From: an uncultured Pelagibacteraceae bacterium
GTDB taxonomy: Bacteria; Pseudomonadota; Alphaproteobacteria; Pelagibacterales; Pelagibacteraceae
Length of the DNA: 64,000 nucleotides
Assembly (NCBI GenBank): GCA_902596375.1
Contig: CACJTU010000003.1
Span: 1-64,000 of the forward strand
Reading direction: 5' to 3'
In this document: positions 17,777 through 26,511 of the stretch, piece after piece
Numbering within the stretch: position 1 is the first letter of the stretch
Layout of the letters: every line of letters begins with the position of its first letter
Translations under genes and position numbers: made by a program
Notes under the pieces: generated by a model
Seen by the model: only the letters and a program-made list of their open reading frames with translations
Database searches by the model: none
What the model was told of the DNA's origin: nothing

Positions 17777-18565
17777 ATGTTTAGAAAATTTATATTAATT
17801 ACTATATCAATTTTTTTTCTAGCTTTTAATGCTAACGCAGGTTCTGATGGTGAGTTAATTTTAAAAAAAAATCAACCTGCAGAGATTAAAGATTGTTTTG
17901 AAAATTTAAATAGAGCCACATTTGCATTCAACCAAGCTTTAGATGGTATAATTTTTAAACCAGTTGCAAGTGCATATAGAGTTTTACCCTCACCTTTAAA
18001 AAATGGTATAAGTAACTCTTTAGATAATTTATCAACACTAGTAACAATACCCAATAATATTCTTCAAGGTGAAATGAAAAAGGCAGGAATAAACTCTGGA
18101 AGATTTATTATAAATTCCACAATTGGTATTTTGGGTTTTATTGATGTAGCTCAAAATTTGGGTTTTCCTGAATATGAAAAAGAAGATTACGGTCAATCTT
18201 TAGCAACAATGGGTGTTGGACCAGGATGCTACTTAGTATTACCAGTTTTAGGTCCTAGTACTGCGAGAGATGCAACTGCCTCCATTGCTAACTTTGTAGG
18301 TGGTGATGCCTGGTATAATGTTACTGTAAATAATGACACTCACTATTTCACTGATTTTGACTATTACGCTTCAAGGATTACTGCTGGTGTAGACTTCAGA
18401 GCAAAAAATTATGATGCAATCGAAAACTTAGAAAAAAACTCCATTGATTTTTATGCTTCAGTGAAAAGTTTATACCTACAAGATAGACAACAAAAAATTC
18501 TTAATACAAATAAAATTGTTGAAACTCTTGATGACAGTGACTGGGAAGAAATAGAAAATCAATAA
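17777..18565 (+). CDS. mlaA: MlaA/VacJ family outer-membrane phospholipid transport protein
   Basis: MlaA extracts mislocalised phospholipids from the outer leaflet of the outer membrane and passes them to MlaC. After an N-terminal signal sequence (residues 1-21, ending NANA) come family landmarks: FENLNRATFAFNQALDG (about 42-58), FIINSTIGILGFIDVA, DYGQSLATMGVGPGCYLVLP and LGPSTARD. The E. coli protein is a lipoprotein, but this one has no cysteine at the signal peptide end and appears to be cut by signal peptidase I. It is followed 11 bases later by mlaC. The MlaFED transporter is not in the window. Confidence 0.9.
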   Translation: MFRKFILITISIFFLAFNANAGSDGELILKKNQPAEIKDCFENLNRATFAFNQALDGIIFKPVASAYRVLPSPLKNGISNSLDNLSTLVTIPNNILQGEMKKAGINSGRFIINSTIGILGFIDVAQNLGFPEYEKEDYGQSLATMGVGPGCYLVLPVLGPSTARDATASIANFVGGDAWYNVTVNNDTHYFTDFDYYASRITAGVDFRAKNYDAIENLEKNSIDFYASVKSLYLQDRQQKILNTNKIVETLDDSDWEEIENQ

Positions 18566-18576
18566 ACTTTTAAAAA

Positions 18577-19167
18577 ATGAGTTTTAAAAAAAAACTTATA
18601 ATTTTTTTACTTTTTACTTTTTGCATGTCAAATGCAAATTCAATTGAGCCAGATATATTTGTACAGTCTACTGTTAATCGAGCTTCTCAAATTTTATCTG
18701 AAAATATTACTAAAAACGAAAAAATTAATAAATTAAAATTAATTGCAAAAGATACTGTTGATATTAGAGGTGTTGGTTTTTACTCTCTAGGTTCTGCAAG
18801 AAAAAATTTAAATAATGAACAAAAAGCAAAGTATTCAGAGTTATTTGAGAATTATTTTTTAAAAAGTTTTTCTAGTAGATTAGCTGAATACACTAATCCA
18901 GAAATTAATGTTTTGGGTAAAAAAGTTTTAAATAAAAATTATACAATTGTTAATAGCTTGCTAGTCGCTACTTCAGAAAGACCAGAAGTTAAAATTGATT
19001 GGAGAATTTATACAAAAAATCCAGATAATCCTCTAATTAGAGATTTAATTATTGAAGGACTAAGTTTAGCAAGAACTCAAAAAGAAGAATTTACTTCAAT
19101 TCTAAATTCTAATGATGGGAAAATAGAAGAATTATTTAAAAAACTAGAAGAATTTTCTAAAAATTAA
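18577..19167 (+). CDS. mlaC: MlaC/Ttg2D family periplasmic phospholipid-binding protein
   Basis: Carries phospholipid between MlaA at the outer membrane and the inner-membrane MlaFEDB complex. The 196-residue protein has a signal peptide (about residues 1-22) and the MlaC fold signatures: DIRGVGFYSLGSARKNL, then YSELFENYFLKSFSSRL and VKIDWRIYTKN, with IIEGLSLARTQKEEF near the C-terminus. It is cotranscribed with mlaA. It ends 16 bases before the convergent FkbM gene. Confidence 0.88.
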   Translation: MSFKKKLIIFLLFTFCMSNANSIEPDIFVQSTVNRASQILSENITKNEKINKLKLIAKDTVDIRGVGFYSLGSARKNLNNEQKAKYSELFENYFLKSFSSRLAEYTNPEINVLGKKVLNKNYTIVNSLLVATSERPEVKIDWRIYTKNPDNPLIRDLIIEGLSLARTQKEEFTSILNSNDGKIEELFKKLEEFSKN

Positions 19168-19183
19168 AAAATCTTATTATTTA

Positions 19184-20029
19184 TTAATTTAATTTTTCAA
19201 ATGAAGCTATAATACCAGGGTAATTAATATTTTCTTCAATTTTTTTCAATTCTACAATTTTTAAACCTTGAAATAAAAATTTAAAATAAGTCAATATAAA
19301 CAAAATTTTTCCATAAACCTTATAGAAAAAATTTTTCTTTGAAATTTTGACTGGAGTATTGGGAGTATAAAAGTAACTATATCCAATTTTTTTTAACACC
19401 TCAAAACTTGATTTTTGCCTTTTGTAATACTCTGAGTCAAGTGATTCAAATAAAATCACAGGTTTATTTTTAATTAACACATTTTTAATTGACTTTAGTA
19501 TTTCTGCCTCGTGCCCTTCCACATCTATTTTTATAAATTTTATTTTTTTTTTAATTTTATTTTTAAAAAAATTTTCTGTTTTTACAGATTTGACTTTAAT
19601 GTTGCTTAGTTTTTTAGACTGGTAACAATTACCACTATCGAGTTCATTAATATTAAGATAGACATTTTTATTTGAATTTGACAAAAATAAATTAAATATT
19701 TTGATATTTTTAATAAGTTCAGTATTAAGCTTTAATATTCTGAATGTTGTTGGGTTACACTCAAATGAATATACATTTTTAAAATACTTACTTAAGAAAA
19801 CAGAGTAAGACCCGATGTGTGCACCAATATCAATAGATATACCTGGTTTAATTTTGTTAAAAATATATTTTCTAAGTAATTCTTGAATATTTTTTTCGTG
19901 TATGTCTCCTAGCAGATAATTTGCGGTGATATCATCATAAATATAACCTACTTTCATCATTTTTTTATCTAGATCGCTTTTTGCAAGAAAAATATTTCTT
20001 TTTATAATTTTTTTAATTAAATAATTCAC
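19184..20029 (-). CDS. FkbM family SAM-dependent methyltransferase
   Basis: Methyltransferase of unknown acceptor; family members often O-methylate sugars or polyketides. The SAM site is clear: SIDIGAHIGSYSVFLSKYF (residues 65-83) with the acidic E90 ending the next strand, and the family motif IKIDVEGHEAEILKSI (about 164-179). A hydrophobic C-terminal part (FLFQGLKIVEL region) may be amphipathic. The start is GTG; an internal Met pair at residues 24-25 is an alternative. It faces a PhyH-type dioxygenase across 41 bases. Together with the next two genes it looks less like core genome than its surroundings. Confidence 0.82.
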   Translation of the reverse strand: MNYLIKKIIKRNIFLAKSDLDKKMMKVGYIYDDITANYLLGDIHEKNIQELLRKYIFNKIKPGISIDIGAHIGSYSVFLSKYFKNVYSFECNPTTFRILKLNTELIKNIKIFNLFLSNSNKNVYLNINELDSGNCYQSKKLSNIKVKSVKTENFFKNKIKKKIKFIKIDVEGHEAEILKSIKNVLIKNKPVILFESLDSEYYKRQKSSFEVLKKIGYSYFYTPNTPVKISKKNFFYKVYGKILFILTYFKFLFQGLKIVELKKIEENINYPGIIASFEKLN

Positions 20030-20070
20030 AGTTTTGTAATTAAGTTAATAGTTGGTATGATAATTTTTAT

Positions 20071-21006
20071 ATGATTAATAAATTTTTAAAAGCATTAATT
20101 ATTTTATCAAGGTACAAAATATTGAAATATCTAATTATTGCTGTTGAAAAAGTAGCATCCAGGTTTATATTATTAAACAAAAAAAGTTTATATTCAAATT
20201 TTTTATCAGTATTTCAACTTTTCAGTTCAGGACAAATTTATTCAGAATTTAGAAGAAAAAAATTTTTCTTTTATCAGAAAACTAAAGTCAATCACCCTCT
20301 GGAAAAAACAATAGATGAAATCCATAATCAATCATATAGTTTTTTAGGAAAAATATCTGAAAATGATATTAAAACTGGTTCAAATTTTTTTTTAAGTCAA
20401 AATCAAATATACAATTCTCATGTTCCGCTTGGAACAGAAGGGGGAGAAAAAATACCTTTAGACCAATTTTTAAATAATGAAAATTGTAATTATGGTTCTT
20501 TTGATATTCAAACAAGTTTAAGTCTACCTAAAATTAGTGAAATAATTAAAAATTTTAATATGAGAGAAATCGCTGAAAAATATCTACTTACAAAAAATCT
20601 AGAAATATATTCTGTTAATACTATGTTAACAAAAAAATCTAATACCACTAGTGGAGTATGCAATCTACATAGAGACTTGGATTCTATGTCCAGTATCACG
20701 TTCTTTATTTACTGGACGAATGTAACCGCAGATAATGGATCAACTTTAATATATCCTGGATCACATCTATTTAATCAAGACAAACTTTTCTCTAACTATG
20801 CTTCTAACTCTTTGAATTTAAAACATATTGAAGGTGAGAAAGGAAGTATTTTTGCCGTAGACACCTGGGCATGGCATAGTGGAAATAAAAACATTGAAAC
20901 AAATAGACTTGTAACTTGGGTAAGATTTACAGCTTGTCCAGCTAACACTTATTTTACAGACGAAAACTATAAATTTAAAGACGATTTAAAGAAGATTAAT
21001 AAATAA
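20071..21006 (+). CDS. Phytanoyl-CoA dioxygenase (PhyH)-like Fe(II)/2-oxoglutarate oxygenase
   Basis: Likely non-haem iron oxygenase using 2-oxoglutarate; substrate unknown. The facial triad can be read: H200 and D202 in NLHRDLDS, distal H269 in AWHSGNKN, and R279 in NRLVTWVRF as the 2-oxoglutarate anchor. Between them DNGSTLIYPGSHLF is a typical PhyH strand pair. An N-terminal stretch of about 60 residues is hydrophobic and basic and may associate with membrane. The same reading frame continues after the TAA for 31 more codons, as described under the next entry. Confidence 0.78.
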   Translation: MINKFLKALIILSRYKILKYLIIAVEKVASRFILLNKKSLYSNFLSVFQLFSSGQIYSEFRRKKFFFYQKTKVNHPLEKTIDEIHNQSYSFLGKISENDIKTGSNFFLSQNQIYNSHVPLGTEGGEKIPLDQFLNNENCNYGSFDIQTSLSLPKISEIIKNFNMREIAEKYLLTKNLEIYSVNTMLTKKSNTTSGVCNLHRDLDSMSSITFFIYWTNVTADNGSTLIYPGSHLFNQDKLFSNYASNSLNLKHIEGEKGSIFAVDTWAWHSGNKNIETNRLVTWVRFTACPANTYFTDENYKFKDDLKKINK

Positions 21007-21021
21007 TATTTTACGCAAACA

Positions 21022-21102
21022 ATGAATGGTGAGTTCGATAGGATTAGAGCCTGCGAGCAATACATCAAGAAATTGTTCTATAAAACCTTATCAGCAATAT
21101 AA
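21022..21102 (+). other. Possible 26-residue ORF or detached C-terminal tail of the dioxygenase
   Basis: An ATG-to-TAA frame encodes MNGEFDRIRACEQYIKKLFY plus six more residues. It lies in the same phase as the upstream dioxygenase, separated from it by one TAA and five sense codons. Its codons (GCC, TGC, GAG, ATC, AAG) are more G+C-rich at third positions than nearby genes. It could be a tiny gene, a tail lost by a stop mutation, or chance. I recognise no family. Confidence 0.2.
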
Positions 21103-21121
21103 GATTTAAATTTTTTTCAGA

Positions 21122-22438
21122 TTAATTTGGTTTAAAGTCTGATAATGCTTTATTGCTATTCTCTATATAAATTAAAAAACCATTATCTGTAAGGGCTAAG
21201 AGCTTACCATCATTAGTTACTTCCAAATCTCTGATCCTATTACCTATGTATATTTGCTCAGAGGAAATAATTTCATTTTTGTTTTGATTTAAAACAAATC
21301 TAAATAAAGTTCTTCCAGCCAGAGATGAAACTATTATATTATCTTTAAATTGATTAAAGTAATCATTATCGTAGTGAATACCTTGTGAAATTCCAATTTT
21401 CTCTCTACTAAATGTATATATAGGTTCTGAATAAAATTTATTTTGATCACAAAAATCCTCTAATTCTTTAAGTGTAGGATAAATAACGTCATTATTTAAT
21501 TTTTTTATATGAGGAAAATCTCTTCCCTTGTTATATTCATCTGAAAATTTACTGTAAAGTTTTCCATAAGAAATACACGGCCAACCATAGTTATGAAATT
21601 TACTAATATAATTTACCTCATCTCCTCCATTAGGGCCATGGTCTGTACCAAAAATTATTTCAGTATTTTTTATATTAAATAAACCTTGTGGATTTCTAAA
21701 ACCAGTGGCAAAAATTGTGGATTCTTTATTGTTTATTTTGATAATTTTTCCAAAAGAACTTTTAATATCTTGAGAAAAGTTCTCAGGTATAATTCCTGAA
21801 TATGATGGATCTACAAAAATTCCAGTTGATACATAAAAATTTTCTTTTACTTTTAGCACTCTTGCGCCTGAAAGTTTAGATTTAAATGAACAATTTTTTT
21901 CAGATTCCCATAAAGTTTTTTTATTATAAAAATTTATCGAATTTTTTATTAAGTCATAGTCATATTTAATCAAATTAATGGACCCACAATTTTTCCCGTC
22001 TTTTTTTACTGCAACTATATAAAATTTTTTCTTACTTTTATCAATTTCGATATCACGTACATTGTTAAATTCATTAAAATGATTTTTATTTTTAAAAAAT
22101 TTTTTTTTATTTATATCAAATAAATAGATTTCTCCATTTTCACTTACATAAAGAATTTTTTCAGTATTAATTTGCTTAATAGAACCACCAGTTGTCAAAT
22201 AATTATTATTTGGAATTTGATAATAAGATAATTCCAAATTATAAAAATATGTTTCTATTTCTTTATTTTTATCTTGTATGAATCCATAAATTAAAGACTT
22301 AGCACTATTAGGAATCATGTAGCTTATAGATGATCCAAAAGGCCACATTCTTTTATCTTTAGCATACAAAAAGTATCCAAAAATAAAAACTAGTAAAACA
22401 CTACTAGCGATAACAAACTTAATACTTTTTTTGATCAT
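21122..22438 (-). CDS. Membrane-anchored PQQ-dependent sugar dehydrogenase (GSDH)-family protein
   Basis: Beta-propeller protein of the glucose/sorbosone dehydrogenase family, which in characterised members oxidises sugars with PQQ. An N-terminal transmembrane or signal-anchor segment (about residues 8-24) puts the domain in the periplasm. Family motifs include ARVLKVKENFYVSTG, FATGFRNPQGLFNI, GTDHGPNGGDEVNYIS and NYGWPCISYG; the His in DHGPNGGDE is the usual catalytic base. Substrate and actual PQQ use cannot be told. No PQQ biosynthesis genes are in the window, so it may depend on external cofactor or serve another role. Confidence 0.8.
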   Translation of the reverse strand: MIKKSIKFVIASSVLLVFIFGYFLYAKDKRMWPFGSSISYMIPNSAKSLIYGFIQDKNKEIETYFYNLELSYYQIPNNNYLTTGGSIKQINTEKILYVSENGEIYLFDINKKKFFKNKNHFNEFNNVRDIEIDKSKKKFYIVAVKKDGKNCGSINLIKYDYDLIKNSINFYNKKTLWESEKNCSFKSKLSGARVLKVKENFYVSTGIFVDPSYSGIIPENFSQDIKSSFGKIIKINNKESTIFATGFRNPQGLFNIKNTEIIFGTDHGPNGGDEVNYISKFHNYGWPCISYGKLYSKFSDEYNKGRDFPHIKKLNNDVIYPTLKELEDFCDQNKFYSEPIYTFSREKIGISQGIHYDNDYFNQFKDNIIVSSLAGRTLFRFVLNQNKNEIISSEQIYIGNRIRDLEVTNDGKLLALTDNGFLIYIENSNKALSDFKPN

Positions 22439-22629
22439 ATGATATTATTGTCATTTATATCAATATACCGGTTATGCAACACCAAAGAAAAAATACAAAA
22501 TTAACACACCTTATATATACTAACCAGTAGATTGTTAAATTGAGCTCGACTCCTCGAATAATTTTTTTCTAGGTATTTTTAATTATTTAATAAAAAATTT
22601 TAGCTTAATTAACTTGATTTATTGGAATT

Positions 22630-22706
22630 TGGTGGGCCCGCCAGGACTCGAACCTGGGACCAATACATTATGAGTGTACTGCTCTAACCAACTGAGCTAC
22701 AGGCCC
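22630..22706 (-). tRNA. tRNA with CAU anticodon, probably tRNA-Ile2 (lysidine type)
   Basis: A 77-nt cloverleaf with encoded CCA: acceptor GGGCCTG pairs with CGGGCCC (one G-U), D arm TAGCTCAGTTGGTTAGAGC, anticodon loop CTCATAA, T arm CCAGGTTCGAGTCCTGG. CAU may be elongator Met or Ile decoded after lysidine modification. Acceptor pairs C4-G69 and C5-G68, which mark E. coli tRNA-Ile2 for TilS, are present, and the acceptor resembles tRNA-Ile(GAU), so Ile2 is favoured. Confidence 0.85.
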
Positions 22707-22764
22707 AAAATATGAATTAACTATATCATTTTTTTATACTTATCAATTAAAGATAACTATTAAA

Positions 22765-22840
22765 TGGTGGGCCGTGTTAGAATCGAACTAACTACCCCCT
22801 CGATGTCAACGAGGTACTCTAACCGATGAGCTAACGGCCC
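22765..22840 (-). tRNA. tRNA-Val (GAC)
   Basis: A 76-nt cloverleaf with encoded CCA: acceptor GGGCCGT / ACGGCCC, D arm TAGCTCATCGGTTAGAGT, anticodon stem CCTCG / CGAGG with loop TTGACAT giving anticodon GAC, and T arm with GTTCGATTC. Its 5' end lies four bases after the rpoD stop, so it is very probably cut from an rpoD transcript. Confidence 0.95.
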
Positions 22841-22844
22841 AGAT

Positions 22845-24668
22845 CTAACTTTCTAAGAAACTTTTTAATTGCTTTGATCGACTAGGATGTTTTAGTTTTC
22901 TAAGTGCTTTAGCTTCAATTTGCCTAATTCTTTCTCTTGTCACCGAGAACTGTAATCCAACTTCTTCCAATGTATGGTCTGTATTCATTCCAACACCAAA
23001 CCTCATTCTTAACACCCTTTCTTCCCGTGGTGTAAGGGTAGATAAAATTTTTGTTGTTGCTTCTCCTAGGTTTGACTTTATAGCTTGCTCTAATGGAGCT
23101 AGAGCTTTTGTATCTTCTATAAAATCTCCTAGACTACTATCTTCTTCATCTCCTACAGGTTTTTCTAATGAAACTGGTTCTTTTGATATTTTTAAAACTT
23201 TTCTCACCTTATCTAAAGGCATTCGTAGTTTTTTTGCTAGCTCTTCTGGAGTTGCCTCTCTACCAAATTCACTTAATATAAGTCTTTGAGTTCTTACAAT
23301 TTTATTTATAGTTTCTATCATATGCACTGGAATTCTTATTGTTCTTGCCTGGTCAGCAATTGATCTTGTAATTGCTTGCCTAATCCACCACGTAGCATAA
23401 GTAGAAAATTTATAACCTCTTCTATACTCAAATTTATCAACCGCTTTCATCAAGCCTATATTTCCTTCTTGAATTAAATCCAAGAATTGAAGTCCTCTGT
23501 TGGTATATTTTTTTGCAATTGAAATAACCAACCTAAGATTTGCTTCTACCATTTCTTTTTTTGCTATACGTGACTCTTTTTCACCTTTTTGTATTCTACT
23601 AACTAACTTTTTAAAGTCAGTCACTGAAATTCCTAATTTATGACTTATTTCTATTAATCTTTCTCTTATATTCTTAAATTCTTCTTTATATTTAACAAAG
23701 AAGTTTTTCCATACTAAGTTGGTATCTAAAAATTTCTTAAAATTTGGATTAATCTCATTACCAATATAAAATTTAATAAACTCACTTCTCGAAATTTTAT
23801 GATCCATAGCATATCGAAGTAAGTTTCCCTCCAAAGAAATAATTTTTTTATTTTCAATATAATGTTTTTGAACCAGCTCCTCTAAAACTGAAGGAGATAG
23901 TTGAAGAGATTTAATATTTTCTAAAATATCATTTACAATTTTTTCGTAACCTTTTTCTTTTGCAGGAGAAAAATTTTTAGAATTCAAAACGCAATCAAGT
24001 TTTTCTTTTTGATATTTTATAAGTCTCATGTATTCTTTATTTAGTGTATTTATAGTTTTTAAAACTTTAGGTTTTATCTCTGTTTCCATAGCGGCAAGTG
24101 TTGGGTTAAAATCATCTTCATCATCAGATGATCCATCATCTTTATCTGTTTCTCCTGAATTTTTTTGTTTTGCGCTAGGGCCAGTTGACTCATCTTCCAT
24201 ATAATTAGTATCGATATCAATAATCTCTCTAACTAAAATTTCGTCTTTTTGAAGTTGTTCATTCCATTCAAAAAATTGTTGAGCAGTAATAGGGCTTTGA
24301 GAAAGTGCAATTAACATCACATCTTTGCCTGCTTCAATTCTTTTAGCTATTGCAATCTCACCTTCTCTCGAAAGAAGCTCAACACCACCCATTTCACGAA
24401 GATACATTCTTATTGGATCGTCACTTTTTTCAATCGTCTTGCCTTCTTCTTTATTAGAATTCTCTTTTTTTCTTAAAACTTTAAAATCTGATTTTTTCTC
24501 TACTAATGTAATATTTTCATCCAGAATATGAATAAATGCTTGAGATAAATTTTCATCAGATAAATTTCTTTTACCTAAAGATTTACTTAACTCTTCATAA
24601 GTAATAAAGCCTCTATGGGTTCCTCGACCCATAAGTCTAGCAAATGATTTTGTAATAATTCTTTCCAC
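22845..24668 (-). CDS. rpoD: RNA polymerase sigma-70 factor (primary sigma)
   Basis: Primary sigma factor. The 607-residue protein has an N-terminal region 1.1-like part ([12 protein letters not shown]), region 1.2 ([21 protein letters not shown], here cited in part), a long acidic nonconserved insert (about residues 160-200), region 2 with [20 protein letters not shown] and [19 protein letters not shown], region 3, and region 4 with [13 protein letters not shown] and [18 protein letters not shown]. Translation starts at GTG; an ATG 12 codons in would drop part of the region 1.1-like segment. It follows dnaG by 67 bases and runs into two tRNAs. Confidence 0.97.
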   Translation of the reverse strand: MERIITKSFARLMGRGTHRGFITYEELSKSLGKRNLSDENLSQAFIHILDENITLVEKKSDFKVLRKKENSNKEEGKTIEKSDDPIRMYLREMGGVELLSREGEIAIAKRIEAGKDVMLIALSQSPITAQQFFEWNEQLQKDEILVREIIDIDTNYMEDESTGPSAKQKNSGETDKDDGSSDDEDDFNPTLAAMETEIKPKVLKTINTLNKEYMRLIKYQKEKLDCVLNSKNFSPAKEKGYEKIVNDILENIKSLQLSPSVLEELVQKHYIENKKIISLEGNLLRYAMDHKISRSEFIKFYIGNEINPNFKKFLDTNLVWKNFFVKYKEEFKNIRERLIEISHKLGISVTDFKKLVSRIQKGEKESRIAKKEMVEANLRLVISIAKKYTNRGLQFLDLIQEGNIGLMKAVDKFEYRRGYKFSTYATWWIRQAITRSIADQARTIRIPVHMIETINKIVRTQRLILSEFGREATPEELAKKLRMPLDKVRKVLKISKEPVSLEKPVGDEEDSSLGDFIEDTKALAPLEQAIKSNLGEATTKILSTLTPREERVLRMRFGVGMNTDHTLEEVGLQFSVTRERIRQIEAKALRKLKHPSRSKQLKSFLES

Positions 24669-24735
24669 GATAATCTGAGTTTAGAGACCTTATATAATGT
24701 CAATTATATAAAAATCTATTAATAATTTAGTCAGT

Positions 24736-26511
24736 TTAATTGAGATTCTGCTTTTTTTTGAGCTCTTTTAGCTCATTAAATGTAGACTCACTCATATCCA
24801 CAGAAAACTTCGATTCTAATTCCTGAATTCTGAACTCAAGATCATAATTCATCAAATCTCTAGAGATGTCCTCTAATAATTCGATTATTTTTTGATCATC
24901 CTCAGATTGATTTTTTAGGATATGTTTGATTGGAGCAAATTTGTTTATTTTTTCTAATAATTGAGCATCCAGGTTAAGATCTTGAATTGTAATTTGTGAA
25001 CCAGATTTTAATTTTTCAACAATCTTTTCAAATATTTTTTTATTAAACTCAGTAAATAATTTTATATTTTCAATCAAATGAATATTTCCTTGCAACAAAT
25101 CGAGTTTATTCATAACCAAATATAATAAAGAAAATTCTTTTAATTCTACTCCAGTCAAAGACTGACTTTCTTTAAAATATTTTTTTGTACTTTCTAAAGA
25201 TTTTGTTTTTTTTGAGTAAAATCTTTTATTATTTTGATTTGAATGCGGTGTTAACTCAGCAATTTTTTCTAAAAAATATTCCAAAACATATTTTTTTATA
25301 AAATCATCTTTTATTGTATTTGCAATAGCTTTTAGTTTCTTCTCAAAAATAGCCATCGATGAGGGATTATTTTTAGTTTGTTTTTTGTAATGACTAAAAA
25401 TAAATTGATGAATTGATAATTTGCTCTGCTTTGTAAAATCTATAAAATTAGCTTTACCATTTTTATTCACATAGCTATCTGGATCTTCTTTATCTGGCAG
25501 AAATAAAAATGAAATTTGTTTTTCGGGTTTCAGTTCCTTTATTGAATTTTCAGCAGCTCTAACAGCAGCTTTGTATCCACTTTCGTCACCATCAAAACAA
25601 ATTATGATATCATCAAAAAATTGATTTAAAGTTGAAATTTGCTTATCGGTTAAAGACGTACCAAGATTTGCAACTGCATTATCAATTCCATTTTTGCTAA
25701 GACCTACAACATCCATGTATCCTTCAACCAGATAAATATGATCAATTTTATTAGAAAGTTTTCTTGCTAAATCTAAATTATATAAATTTGATCCTTTTTT
25801 AAAAAAATTTGTTTCAGGTGAATTTATATATTTAGCTAAGTAATCTAAATTTTCAATTATTCTTCCACCTAGAGCAATTGGCTGACCTGAAATGTTGTTG
25901 ATTGGAAAAATTAATCGACCTCTAAATCTTTCGACATAAAATTTTTTTTTCTCGTCTAAATAAAATAAACCAGTTTCTACTAAAGTTTGTTCACTATAAT
26001 CTTCTTTTAATTTTTCGAAAAAATTTGGATTTTTTTCTATGTATCCTATTTTAAATTTTTTTACTTCATCTTTACTTAGTGATCTATTTTTTAAATAATC
26101 TCTAGCAATTGAATAATTTTCATTTTTTAAAAGTTCATTATGGTAATAGTTTACGTAATCACTAAAAATAGATTTATACTCATTCCACTTTTTTTCTCTT
26201 TCTTCATCTTGTTTTGAAAACATATATGGCTGCATACCTGCTAGTTGAGCTAGGTATTTAACTGCCTCTCCAAACTTAAAATTTTGAGTTTTCATTACAA
26301 AATCAAAAATATTTCCGTGTTCAGAAGTTGCAAAACAATGATAAAATTCTTTTTCATCATTAACAGTAAATGAAGGTGTTTTTTCATTTTTAAAAGGTGA
26401 TAAACCCACAAATTCTTTACCTCGTTTTTTTAAGGAAACAGTCTTTGATACTACCGTTGAAACTTTCAACCTATTTTTAATTTCATCAAGGTACTCTTTT
26501 GGATATTTCAT
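24736..26511 (-). CDS. dnaG: DNA primase with degenerate zinc-binding site
   Basis: Synthesises RNA primers at the replication fork. Order: N-terminal zinc-ribbon-type domain (residues about 1-100), the catalytic core with TOPRIM motifs HIYLVEGYMDVVGL and IICFDGDESGYKA (about 268-318), and a C-terminal helicase-binding region (about 430-591). In the first domain the ligand positions read S38, K41, C59 and T62 where the family normally has Cys, His, Cys, Cys (GLSPFKNEKTPSFTV, YHCFATSEHG), so zinc binding is probably lost. Length is normal. ATG interlocks with the yqeY stop as TAATG. Confidence 0.96.
   Translation of the reverse strand: MKYPKEYLDEIKNRLKVSTVVSKTVSLKKRGKEFVGLSPFKNEKTPSFTVNDEKEFYHCFATSEHGNIFDFVMKTQNFKFGEAVKYLAQLAGMQPYMFSKQDEEREKKWNEYKSIFSDYVNYYHNELLKNENYSIARDYLKNRSLSKDEVKKFKIGYIEKNPNFFEKLKEDYSEQTLVETGLFYLDEKKKFYVERFRGRLIFPINNISGQPIALGGRIIENLDYLAKYINSPETNFFKKGSNLYNLDLARKLSNKIDHIYLVEGYMDVVGLSKNGIDNAVANLGTSLTDKQISTLNQFFDDIIICFDGDESGYKAAVRAAENSIKELKPEKQISFLFLPDKEDPDSYVNKNGKANFIDFTKQSKLSIHQFIFSHYKKQTKNNPSSMAIFEKKLKAIANTIKDDFIKKYVLEYFLEKIAELTPHSNQNNKRFYSKKTKSLESTKKYFKESQSLTGVELKEFSLLYLVMNKLDLLQGNIHLIENIKLFTEFNKKIFEKIVEKLKSGSQITIQDLNLDAQLLEKINKFAPIKHILKNQSEDDQKIIELLEDISRDLMNYDLEFRIQELESKFSVDMSESTFNELKELKKKQNLN

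Noticed and set aside
20508..20699. Minus-strand frames inside genes, for example in the dioxygenase, carB and uvrB.
   Set aside because: They are antisense shadows of well-supported genes, with no domain, start signal or neighbour to support them.
22439..22629. About 190 bases between the PQQ-type gene and the CAU tRNA, with a G+C-richer patch around TGAGCTCGACTCCTCGAA followed by a T-run.
   Set aside because: Only weak, bulged pairing (TTGAG with CTCGAA) could be drawn, and its T-run is on the plus strand where no transcript needs ending. I could not match tmRNA, 6S RNA or SRP RNA.
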